From Sphaerochaeta sp. (GTDB lineage: Bacteria > Spirochaetota > Spirochaetia > Sphaerochaetales > Sphaerochaetaceae), in the NCBI GenBank assembly GCA_003446545.1, contig DMAO01000002.1, positions 1-12,091 of the forward strand: a stretch of 12,091 nucleotides of DNA, given 5' to 3'. The translations under genes and the position numbers were made by a program. Position 1 is the first letter of the stretch, and each line of letters opens with the position of its first letter. The notes beneath the pieces were generated by a model. It was not told where the DNA came from and searched no databases. It was given only the letters and a program-made list of their open reading frames with translations. Below, in pieces: positions 1 through 5,980 of this stretch.

Positions 1-714
1 TATGTCAACGCAAAACTCATCATCAAGCTGATTAACAACATTGCCAATGTCATCAATGCGGACAAGGAGGCAAACAAGCTCCTTAGTGTGCATTTCATGC
101 CTAACTACAGGGTGACAATGGCAGAGAGCATCATTCCTGCCACCGACCTATCTGAGCAGATATCCACTGCAGGCACCGAAGCCTCAGGAACAGGAAACAT
201 GAAGTTCATGTGCAACGGAGCCCTGACCATCGGCACCATGGATGGAGCCAATGTGGAAATCTCAGAGGAAGCGGGCAAGGAGAACATGTTCATCTTTGGC
301 CATACCGAAGAGCAGATTGCAAAACTTGGACATGGCTATGATCCCTTTGCCTGGGCGATGAAGGATAAGGATATCAAGGATGCAGTCCAACTGCTTACTA
401 CAGGATACTTCAATGTGAATGAACCCAATATCTTTGAGAGCCTTCGCAGAAGTCTCTTTGAAGGCGGGGACAAGTACTTCCATTTCGCAGACCTGCGTAT
501 GTATGCAGATGCACACGCCAGTGCCCGATCCCTGTACAAGGGCAATCAGGATGAATGGAACCGCAAGGCTATCATCAACGTCGCCTCGAGTGGAAAATTC
601 TCCAGTGACCGGACAATCAGCGAATATGCCAATGATATCTGGGATCTCAAGAAATGCCCTGTTGAGCGAGGTAATGGCAATGAGACTGCGTTGCAGGATG
701 CAATTAAGAAGTAG
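1..714 (+). CDS. glgP: Glycogen/alpha-glucan phosphorylase, C-terminal part (5' end outside window)
   Basis: Glycogen phosphorylase releases glucose-1-phosphate from storage glucan, using pyridoxal phosphate (PLP) and inorganic phosphate in the cytoplasm. The frame is open from base 1 and gives 237 C-terminal residues, about the last quarter to third of an 800-850 residue enzyme. Family landmarks are clear: the segment HFMPNYRVTMAE, then STAGTEASGTGNMKF carrying the PLP-binding lysine (codon 202-204), then GALTIGTMDGANVE. The residue two places before the Gly of NGALT is Cys (codon 211-213), where the family signature has Leu or Met; the rest of the motif is intact, so an active enzyme is expected. 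The protein ends in a short charged tail (TALQDAIKK). The gene is followed by a hairpin at 728-757 and appears to be the last of its transcript. The start, upstream gene and any glycogen operon lie outside the window. Confidence 0.97.
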   Translation, partial: YVNAKLIIKLINNIANVINADKEANKLLSVHFMPNYRVTMAESIIPATDLSEQISTAGTEASGTGNMKFMCNGALTIGTMDGANVEISEEAGKENMFIFGHTEEQIAKLGHGYDPFAWAMKDKDIKDAVQLLTTGYFNVNEPNIFESLRRSLFEGGDKYFHFADLRMYADAHASARSLYKGNQDEWNRKAIINVASSGKFSSDRTISEYANDIWDLKKCPVERGNGNETALQDAIKK

Positions 715-727
715 GTAAGACAGCCTA

Positions 728-757
728 GGCAGCAGGTTCCATAGAGAACCTGTTGCC
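728..757 (+). terminator. Hairpin after glycogen phosphorylase, probable terminator
   Basis: A 12-bp stem (728-739 with 746-757, one G-T wobble) closes a 6-nt loop, starting 13 bases after the phosphorylase stop. The following bases are TTGAATTT rather than a clean T-run, so it is a weak intrinsic terminator or a 3'-end stabilising hairpin. Confidence 0.6.
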
Positions 758-782
758 TTGAATTTAGCATAAATCCATAAAA

Positions 783-883
783 ATGACGCATCCTTAGCAA
801 AGAGAGAATTTACATATATTTACATCATAAAAAGATAAAAATATTTTGATAAATTTTTGGGATTTATGACGCATTTTTAGCAA
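783..883. repeat. Pair of 18-bp direct repeats upstream of the HTH gene (candidate operators)
   Basis: The element ATGACGCATNNTTAGCAA occurs at 783-800 (NN = CC) and again at 866-883 (NN = TT), 16 of 18 positions identical. The copies start 83 bp apart, close to eight helical turns, so they face the same side of the DNA. The second copy runs into the expected -35 zone of the HTH promoter (extended -10 at 899-907). The DNA between is very AT-rich. A third, partial copy (TTAGCA, 764-769) lies just upstream. The simplest reading is a two-site operator for the adjacent HTH protein with looping or cooperative binding. Seen: the repeats. Inferred: the regulator. Confidence 0.6.
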
Positions 884-898
884 TCAAGGGAAAAATAC

Positions 899-907
899 TG
901 GTATATT
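899..907 (+). promoter_or_regulatory. Extended -10 promoter of the HTH gene, predicting a leaderless mRNA
   Basis: TGGTATATT at 899-907 fits an extended -10 element (TGn followed by TATATT, 5 of 6 to TATAAT). Transcription would start about 7 bases downstream, at or next to the A of the ATG at 914. The -35 zone (about 879-884) is not consensus, which extended -10 promoters tolerate, and it is overlapped by the second direct repeat. Confidence 0.55.
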
Positions 908-913
908 CTTACC

Positions 914-1249
914 ATGCAAAAATTCTGGGACCGCGTAACAACCCTTTTGGGATCACCTAGTGTGGTGGATCTTGCCACGACGCTCAATGTTAAGAGAAGC
1001 ACCCTATCCAGCTGGATTCACAACGACCGTCGCCCTCCTATGGACGTTCTCCTAATCCTCACTGCCCAAACAGGGCTGAGCCTTGAGAACCTCGAGTACG
1101 GCTTGGACTGGGAACCCTCAGACGACGAGGAAGTAGCAGAGAACTACTCTCCAAAGTTCAAGGCAATCATGCAGATGGTATCAAGCCTGAACAGTGAAGA
1201 ACAGGATATTATCTACAAGCTGCTTACCTATATGAAGAAGAAACCTTAG
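914..1249 (+). CDS. Small HTH transcriptional regulator (XRE/CI-repressor-like)
   Basis: A 111-residue cytoplasmic protein. Residues about 1-65 form a CI-type helix-turn-helix domain: SPSVVDLATTLNV is the first half, KRSTLSSWIHNDRRPPMD the recognition helix and following turn. An acidic linker (PSDDEEVAEN, about 68-78) leads to a C-terminal helix (LNSEEQDIIYKLLTYMKKK), plausibly for dimerisation. There is no peptidase or ligand domain, so it is not a LexA/CI autocleaving repressor. No Shine-Dalgarno sequence lies within 15 bases of the ATG; the nearest purine tract is over 20 bases away, while an extended -10 ends 7 bases before it, so translation may be leaderless. An 18-bp direct repeat upstream suggests autoregulation. 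Its 3' end overlaps the convergent DUF554 gene by 4 bp. Targets are unknown; the neighbouring DUF554 and phosphorylase genes are possible. Confidence 0.85.
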   Translation: MQKFWDRVTTLLGSPSVVDLATTLNVKRSTLSSWIHNDRRPPMDVLLILTAQTGLSLENLEYGLDWEPSDDEEVAENYSPKFKAIMQMVSSLNSEEQDIIYKLLTYMKKKP

Positions 1250-1974
1250 AGACCCACAAGGGGAAACAGCATCACCACATAGGGGGAGAGTATTGCCAAG
1301 GCAGGGGCTATCAGCATCGCCGGCAAAAAATTACCCGTTTTGCTTTTTCGTATGTCCAACAACCCCAAACCGATCATCATCAAAAGGACTCCCCCAACTG
1401 CAGAGAGCTCATTTATACCTGCTTCTCCCAAAATGGGAGAGATGAAGCTACCTGCCAAGGTAAAAAATCCTTGGTACACAAGGATGACCAAAGCACTCGC
1501 CATGACTCCGGGGCCATAGACTGCACTGAAAATGATCGCCATACAACCATCCATGACCGACTTCACCAAGAGCAGCTGGTAATCCCCTGTTGTTCCTGCC
1601 TGTATGGAGCCAACTACGGTCATAGCTCCCGAACAAAAAAGCAGGGATGCATTGAGAAAGCCCAAGGCAAAGTTCTTTGCAGCCTCCTCAGAGTCATGCT
1701 TCTTTCCCAGCTTTGATTCGATCCAGGTCCCCAAAGAGAGCACCCCGTCCTCGATAGACAGAGCATATCCCACAAACCCTCCCAATATGGTTGAGATGAT
1801 GAGAATCAGGAAAGAGCCGGTTTGCATCGCCATCGAGATGCCGATGACCAGAGTAATCAACCCTGCGGAGGTGAAGACCACCTCCTTATAGGAGCTTTTC
1901 AACCGGTTCTTCAAAAACAATCCTACCAGGGACCCGAGTATGACAGTAAGACAATTGATATAGGTGGCAAACAT
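1246..1974 (-). CDS. DUF554 family membrane protein (YdfK/YqgA-like)
   Basis: A 242-residue, strongly hydrophobic inner-membrane protein with about six or seven predicted membrane segments and a short charged loop (ESKLGKKHDSEEAAKN) near the middle. The core GAMTVVGSIQAG..GD...LLVKSVMDG and the following YGPGVMASALVILVYQG are typical of DUF554 proteins (B. subtilis YdfK, E. coli YqgA), whose function is not established; transport has been suggested only from topology. The ATG at 1974 is the only plausible start because the first membrane helix begins there. It lacks a Shine-Dalgarno sequence. A promoter TTGTCC-N17-TATACT on the minus strand would start RNA about 4 bases before the ATG, so the message is nearly leaderless. 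The stop overlaps the HTH gene's stop by 4 bp. The gene is divergent from the nucleotidyltransferase gene, 42 bp away. Confidence 0.9.
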   Translation of the reverse strand: MFATYINCLTVILGSLVGLFLKNRLKSSYKEVVFTSAGLITLVIGISMAMQTGSFLILIISTILGGFVGYALSIEDGVLSLGTWIESKLGKKHDSEEAAKNFALGFLNASLLFCSGAMTVVGSIQAGTTGDYQLLLVKSVMDGCMAIIFSAVYGPGVMASALVILVYQGFFTLAGSFISPILGEAGINELSAVGGVLLMMIGLGLLDIRKSKTGNFLPAMLIAPALAILSPYVVMLFPLVGL

Positions 1975-1984
1975 AATGGATAGG

Positions 1985-2013
1985 AGTATAATACGTAAGA
2001 AAGACTAGGACAA
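1985..2013. promoter_or_regulatory. Overlapping divergent promoters for DUF554 (-) and nucleotidyltransferase (+)
   Basis: On the plus strand a perfect TATAAT lies at 1987-1992, giving an expected start near 1999 for the nucleotidyltransferase; no good -35 is present. On the minus strand TTGTCC (2013-2008), a 17-bp spacer and TATACT (1990-1985) face the DUF554 gene. The two -10 hexamers share bases 1987-1990, so RNA polymerase could not open both at once. Confidence 0.55.
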
Positions 2014-2016
2014 GGA

Positions 2017-2601
2017 ATGAGTATGCAAAACATCCTTCTCGCAGCAGGATTAGCTCAGAGAAGCGGAGGAGAGAAGCTCATGCTTCCCTACAAAGGCCGC
2101 CCAATCATTGCACATGCGGTAGAGCAATCGCTTTTGGCGGGGCTCTATACGATTGTAGTCACTGGATTCAGAAAGATGGAAGTCGAGAGGGCTCTCGAGC
2201 AGTTCGCTTGTCCAAATCTCATTCTAACCTACAACGAGACCTATGCTCTTGGTCAGGGATCCTCAACACTTGTAGGGGCAAAGGCCCTTCGTGATGATGA
2301 GGACTTCTTTATCTCCCTCTCTGATATGCCTCTGATCGGGGCATCCCACTACCATTTCCTAGAGCGACACTTTACCTATTCAGAAGCTCTGCGCCCTATC
2401 TATAAGGGGCAGGTCGGTCATCCTGTCCTCTTGAGGGCAAGTTTCAAGGCTCAAATCCTTGAACAGACTGTCCCCTTTACCATGCATACCCTGTTGGAGG
2501 ATTTCCCTGTAGAGCAGTGTATTGTCGATGACGAGGCCTATGTCCGCGACATTGATACAATACACGCCTACACAGAGTTGCTCAGGTATCCTAGGCTTTG
2601 A
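2017..2601 (+). CDS. MobA/MocA-like nucleotidyltransferase
   Basis: A 194-residue cytoplasmic NTP-transferase fold protein. The nucleotide-binding signature is [25 protein letters not shown] (residues 7-31, split here by Lys20 as phosphate-binding residue); [11 protein letters not shown] (73-83) and SDMPLI (102-107, Asp103 as likely metal ligand) follow, then GHPVLL (134-139). The pattern resembles molybdenum cofactor cytidylyltransferase MocA and related proteins, which transfer CMP or GMP to a cofactor, but no molybdenum genes are nearby and sugar-nucleotide or other substrates cannot be excluded. Two starts are possible: ATG 2017 with AGGA at 2007-2010, and ATG 2023 with AAGGA at 2012-2016, each with 6-base spacing; the second gives MQNILLAAG. 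The 3' end overlaps clpB by 11 bp. Confidence 0.85.
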   Translation: MSMQNILLAAGLAQRSGGEKLMLPYKGRPIIAHAVEQSLLAGLYTIVVTGFRKMEVERALEQFACPNLILTYNETYALGQGSSTLVGAKALRDDEDFFISLSDMPLIGASHYHFLERHFTYSEALRPIYKGQVGHPVLLRASFKAQILEQTVPFTMHTLLEDFPVEQCIVDDEAYVRDIDTIHAYTELLRYPRL

Positions 2602-5170
2602 CGGCAACCACCTGATTATCGGCTCTCGTCAAACGAATCCCAGATGAGGTTCCGAAATCACCAGTAAGCAACTGTACAGAGAGGGGGTTCTCCACCAGCC
2701 TCTGGAGGGCACGCTTGACTGGACGTGCTCCGAAAGAAGCGTCAAAGCCCTCCTTGTAGATCAAATCCACCACATCGTCATCCCAACTCAGGATATACCC
2801 ACGCCTTTCAAGACGCTGTGCAAGCTGCTTAAGCTGTATGCCTACAATCCTCCTGATCTGGTCCGGGCCCAGACTCTCAAAGATGAGTATCTCATCAAGA
2901 CGGTTTATGAACTCCGGCTTGAACGTCTCATGGATGATTGCGAGCACCTGCTTGCGAGCTTCCTTCGGGTCGTGGGGCTGTAAGAGAAGAGAACTTCCCA
3001 GGTTGCTGGTCAGGATAATCACCGTATTGGTAAAGTCCACGACCCTACCCTGCCCATCGGTTAGCCGCCCATCATCCAACAACTGCAACAAGATATTGAA
3101 GACATCCGGATGCGCCTTTTCAATCTCATCAAAGAGGATGACTGAATAAGGCCTCCTTCTGACAACTTCTGTCAGTTGCCCTCCCTGGTCATAGCCCACA
3201 TACCCCGGAGGAGCCCCGATAAGCCGGCTCACCGAGTATTTCTCCATGTACTCACTCATATCAATACGGGTAAGGGCTTTCTCATCATCAAAGAGAAACG
3301 AGGCCAATACCTTGGCCAACAGGGTCTTTCCCACCCCTGTAGGGCCTGCGAACAGGAAACTTCCCAAGGGCCTTCGTTCATCACCGATACCAGCCTTGTT
3401 GCGCCTGATGGCATCAGAAAGGGCTTTGATAGCCTCTTGCTGTCCGACAACCTGCTCGGATAGGGTATTTTCAAGTTGGAGATATTTCTGCATCTCGCTG
3501 CCTTTCATTTTGGAAACAGGCACTCCTGTCCAGTTGCTGACAATCCTGGCAATATCATCTTCGCTGACCTCCTCTCGGAGCATCTGTTTCCCTTCACTCT
3601 GGCCTAAGGCCAGAAGCTCACTCTGCTGCTCTATCTCCTTGAGCAAAGTAGGTATCGAACCATGTTTTATCTGGGCAGCCTTTGCAAGGTCGCCTTCACG
3701 TTCTGCTTGCTGCTCCTCAACCTTCAGCTGTTCCAAGCTTGCCTTTTTCTCTCGTAGGAGTGCTATTGCGTTACGCTCATTGCCCCACTGCAGTTGCATG
3801 CTGTCCCGTTTGCCCTTCAGGAAACTTACCTCGTTGCGAATCTTCTTCAGACGTTCAAGGCTAGCCTCATCAGTCTCACGGGTGAGTGCCTGCTCTTCAA
3901 TATTCAGCTGTAAAATCTTTCTTTCAATCTGGTCGAGCTCATCGGGCTGACTCTCTATCTCCATCTTCAATTGGCTGGCAGCTTCATCAATTAGGTCTAT
4001 AGCCTTATCAGGAAGAAAGCGATTAGTGATGTAACGATTACTCATCGTAGCTGCTGCAACAAGGGCTTCATCTTTTATTCGAACCCCATGATGTACTTCA
4101 TAGCGTTCCTTGAGCCCTCGTAGTATGGCAATGGTATTCTCTACAGATGGCTCATTTGTATAGACTGGCTGGAACCTACGCTCAAGAGCCTTATCAATTT
4201 CGATATACTTGCGGTACTCATCCAGGGTAGTGGCTCCTATAGCATGAAGCTCCCCTCGTGCCAAGGCTGGTTTGATGAGATTCGAGGCATCGGTAGAACC
4301 TTCACTTGCCCCGGCACCAACGATAGTATGTAGCTCGTCTATGAAAAGGATTATGGAGCCTTCACTGCTGGTCACTTCTTTGATGACCGCCTTTAGCCTC
4401 TCCTCAAACTCCCCTCGGAACTTTGCTCCTGCAACCAGAGAACCCACATCCAAGGAAAGGATGCGTTTATGCTTGAGTGATTCTGGAACATCACCTCTGT
4501 TGATACGTTGGGCGAGACCTTCGACTATGGCCGTCTTTCCAACTCCAGGTTCACCAATAAGTACAGGATTGTTCTTTGTCCTTCTGGACAAGACCTGCAT
4601 AACACGCCTAATCTCATCATCTCGTCCGATAACAGGGTCGAGCTTGCCCAGACGGGCAAGGGCTGTCATGTCTTTACAGTACTTTTCCAAAGCCTGGTAT
4701 CGGCTCTCGGGATCCTCAGAGTCAATACTCTGATTACCCCTGATACTCTGCAATGCCTGCATGATACCGTCACGGGTAACACCCAGGTTCTTCAAGGCCT
4801 TACTGGCAGGACAGGGGTCATCGATTATAGCAAGCAGAATATGCTCTGCACTAAGAAACTCATCCTTGAACTCAGAGGCTATCTTGTCCGCAGCATAGAG
4901 CTGGTTCCCCAACGCCGCAGAAACAGTGCGTTTCACACTGCCCCCATAGGCTTTGGGAAGGCGGTTGGCTAGGTCTTCCAAGGCTGTTTGAATCTGTTTG
5001 GGAGGGACTCCCAACCGCTCGAAAAGAGGAGAGAGCAGTCCCTCCTTCTGATTGAGTAGGGCAAGCAGAAGATGCTCGCTTGTTATCTCTGCACTCCCTC
5101 TTTCATTTGCCAGGATATCGGCATCACCGACAGCCTGCCTAAGCTTGATGGTCATTTTATCAATATTCAT
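2591..5170 (-). CDS. clpB: ClpB, ATP-dependent protein disaggregase
   Basis: ClpB is a hexameric AAA+ machine that, with DnaK and small heat-shock proteins, pulls polypeptides out of aggregates. The 859-residue length is normal. Visible parts: N-domain repeats (about 1-145); first AAA+ module with Walker A GEPGVGKT (206-213), Walker B LFIDEL (275-280, Glu279) and arginine fingers R331/R332; pore loop [11 protein letters not shown] with Phe251 where E. coli has Tyr; coiled-coil middle domain rich in Glu, Lys and Gln (about 405-525); second AAA+ module with GPTGVGKT (609-616), [11 protein letters not shown] (677-687), pore loop GYVGY (656-660) and sensor-2 GAR (814-816). AAGGAA lies 5 bases before the ATG. 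No CIRCE element or convincing sigma-70 promoter is visible in the 90 bp upstream, so read-through from the tetR-like gene is possible. The 3' end overlaps the convergent nucleotidyltransferase gene. Confidence 0.98.
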   Translation of the reverse strand: MNIDKMTIKLRQAVGDADILANERGSAEITSEHLLLALLNQKEGLLSPLFERLGVPPKQIQTALEDLANRLPKAYGGSVKRTVSAALGNQLYAADKIASEFKDEFLSAEHILLAIIDDPCPASKALKNLGVTRDGIMQALQSIRGNQSIDSEDPESRYQALEKYCKDMTALARLGKLDPVIGRDDEIRRVMQVLSRRTKNNPVLIGEPGVGKTAIVEGLAQRINRGDVPESLKHKRILSLDVGSLVAGAKFRGEFEERLKAVIKEVTSSEGSIILFIDELHTIVGAGASEGSTDASNLIKPALARGELHAIGATTLDEYRKYIEIDKALERRFQPVYTNEPSVENTIAILRGLKERYEVHHGVRIKDEALVAAATMSNRYITNRFLPDKAIDLIDEAASQLKMEIESQPDELDQIERKILQLNIEEQALTRETDEASLERLKKIRNEVSFLKGKRDSMQLQWGNERNAIALLREKKASLEQLKVEEQQAEREGDLAKAAQIKHGSIPTLLKEIEQQSELLALGQSEGKQMLREEVSEDDIARIVSNWTGVPVSKMKGSEMQKYLQLENTLSEQVVGQQEAIKALSDAIRRNKAGIGDERRPLGSFLFAGPTGVGKTLLAKVLASFLFDDEKALTRIDMSEYMEKYSVSRLIGAPPGYVGYDQGGQLTEVVRRRPYSVILFDEIEKAHPDVFNILLQLLDDGRLTDGQGRVVDFTNTVIILTSNLGSSLLLQPHDPKEARKQVLAIIHETFKPEFINRLDEILIFESLGPDQIRRIVGIQLKQLAQRLERRGYILSWDDDVVDLIYKEGFDASFGARPVKRALQRLVENPLSVQLLTGDFGTSSGIRLTRADNQVVAVKA

Positions 5171-5202
5171 ATGTATTCCTTACTATACGTATATGAGTCG
5201 AT

Positions 5203-5218
5203 GGACCCCTTGGGGCCC
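5203..5218. repeat. GC-rich inverted repeat between tetR-like gene and clpB
   Basis: On the minus strand GGGCCCCAAGGGGTCC forms arms of seven bases around AA, with one G-T pair. It lies 33 bases before the clpB ATG, in an otherwise AT-rich 90-bp gap. It could be an operator or an mRNA leader hairpin. It does not match CIRCE (TTAGCACTC-N9-GAGTGCTAA). Confidence 0.45.
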
Positions 5219-5260
5219 TATCCTGTACATAGAGAATATACTGATAAAAAGTTCTGTCGG

Positions 5261-5887
5261 CTAGGAACGACGTATGACCGGTGTCGTTTTTGGTCGGGCT
5301 TTAAAGAACTCCAGATAGTTGGCAACAAGTTCCTTTGAAAGAGCCATCTCAAAGGTATCCAGAAATGCCACCTGGAAGCAGGAGGACTCAAGAAGCAACA
5401 GGATGTGGTTGGCCACCTTGTTGATGTCACACTCGATGACATCCCCACTACTGATACCCATCCGCAAGAGGCGCTTGAAAAGAATGGTAAGCTTGGCTGT
5501 CCTTCTCATGACTATCTCGTTGAAATCTCGCCCCTCTTTCTTCATCTGCAACATCACATCAACCAGAGAGGTCAGCTCCTCTTCATTTTCTGTTGCGGTA
5601 TCCATAATCTCAGAGCAGATACTCTTGATCCTATCCATGTAGTTGGCTTCGGAAGACCAGGCAAAGGTTGCGTACTTGGCAAACATGCGTCCGGTAACCA
5701 GTTTCACCGCATAGTAGTAGATCTCTTCCTTGTCTTTGAAATACTGGTAGATTGTTGGACGGGAGATTCCACACTCCTGTGCAATGAGAGAGAGGTTTGA
5801 ATCTCGATACCCTTCCCGTCCAAAGACTTTCAGAGCAGTCTGCAGTATCTTTTCCTTTCTTTCCTCATGATCAATCTTCTTGGGCAT
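5261..5887 (-). CDS. TetR/AcrR family transcriptional repressor
   Basis: A 208-residue regulator. Residues about 10-55 are the TetR DNA-binding domain: ERKEKILQTALKVFGREGY followed by the helix-turn-helix SLIAQECGISRPTIYQYFKDKEE (33-55), very typical of the family. The remainder is a helical ligand-binding and dimerisation domain with no recognisable specificity. Gly-rich AGGGGG sits 10 bases before the ATG. The gene is divergent from the M20 peptidase gene with 93 bp between; this gap holds an 18-bp near-perfect palindrome (5920-5937) over the peptidase promoter, so repression of the peptidase gene and of itself is likely. Downstream on the same strand clpB follows after 90 bp; only a feeble hairpin plus T5 lies after the stop, so some clpB transcription could come from this promoter. 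The inducer is unknown. Confidence 0.95.
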   Translation of the reverse strand: MPKKIDHEERKEKILQTALKVFGREGYRDSNLSLIAQECGISRPTIYQYFKDKEEIYYYAVKLVTGRMFAKYATFAWSSEANYMDRIKSICSEIMDTATENEEELTSLVDVMLQMKKEGRDFNEIVMRRTAKLTILFKRLLRMGISSGDVIECDINKVANHILLLLESSCFQVAFLDTFEMALSKELVANYLEFFKARPKTTPVIRRS

Positions 5888-5919
5888 GGCCTAAAATCCC
5901 CCTAAACCTATCTGTACGC

Positions 5920-5937
5920 TATTGTTATATTACAATA
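5920..5937. promoter_or_regulatory. Candidate TetR operator (18-bp palindrome)
   Basis: TATTGTTATATTACAATA pairs at 8 of 9 positions. It sits between the divergent tetR-like and M20 peptidase genes and covers the proposed -35 of the peptidase promoter. Length and position fit a TetR-family operator; binding itself is inferred. Confidence 0.6.
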
Positions 5938-5949
5938 TACCATTATACT
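5922..5949 (+). promoter_or_regulatory. Probable promoter of the M20 peptidase gene
   Basis: TTGTTA (5922-5927), a 16-bp spacer and TATACT (5944-5949) predict a start near 5956, about 25 bases before the ATG. A second inverted repeat, 5944-5951 with 5957-5964 (7 of 8 bases, 5-base centre), begins at the -10 and covers the start point, so both promoter halves carry a dyad. Confidence 0.5.
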
Positions 5950-5980
5950 GTAAAAAACACTATATTTCAGAGAGGTTTTT

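Noticed and set aside
3246..3950. A 234-codon plus-strand open frame
   Set aside because: It lies wholly antisense to the well-supported clpB gene, its product is Ser/Arg/Leu-rich with no domain, and it has no sensible ribosome site. Shadow frame.
4272..4972. Two further 150-codon plus-strand frames
   Set aside because: Antisense to the ClpB first AAA+ module and N-domain; low-complexity translation products typical of shadows.
5171..5260. CIRCE heat-shock element before clpB
   Set aside because: No TTAGCACTC/GAGTGCTAA arms are present; the only strong dyad is GC-rich and much shorter in spacing.
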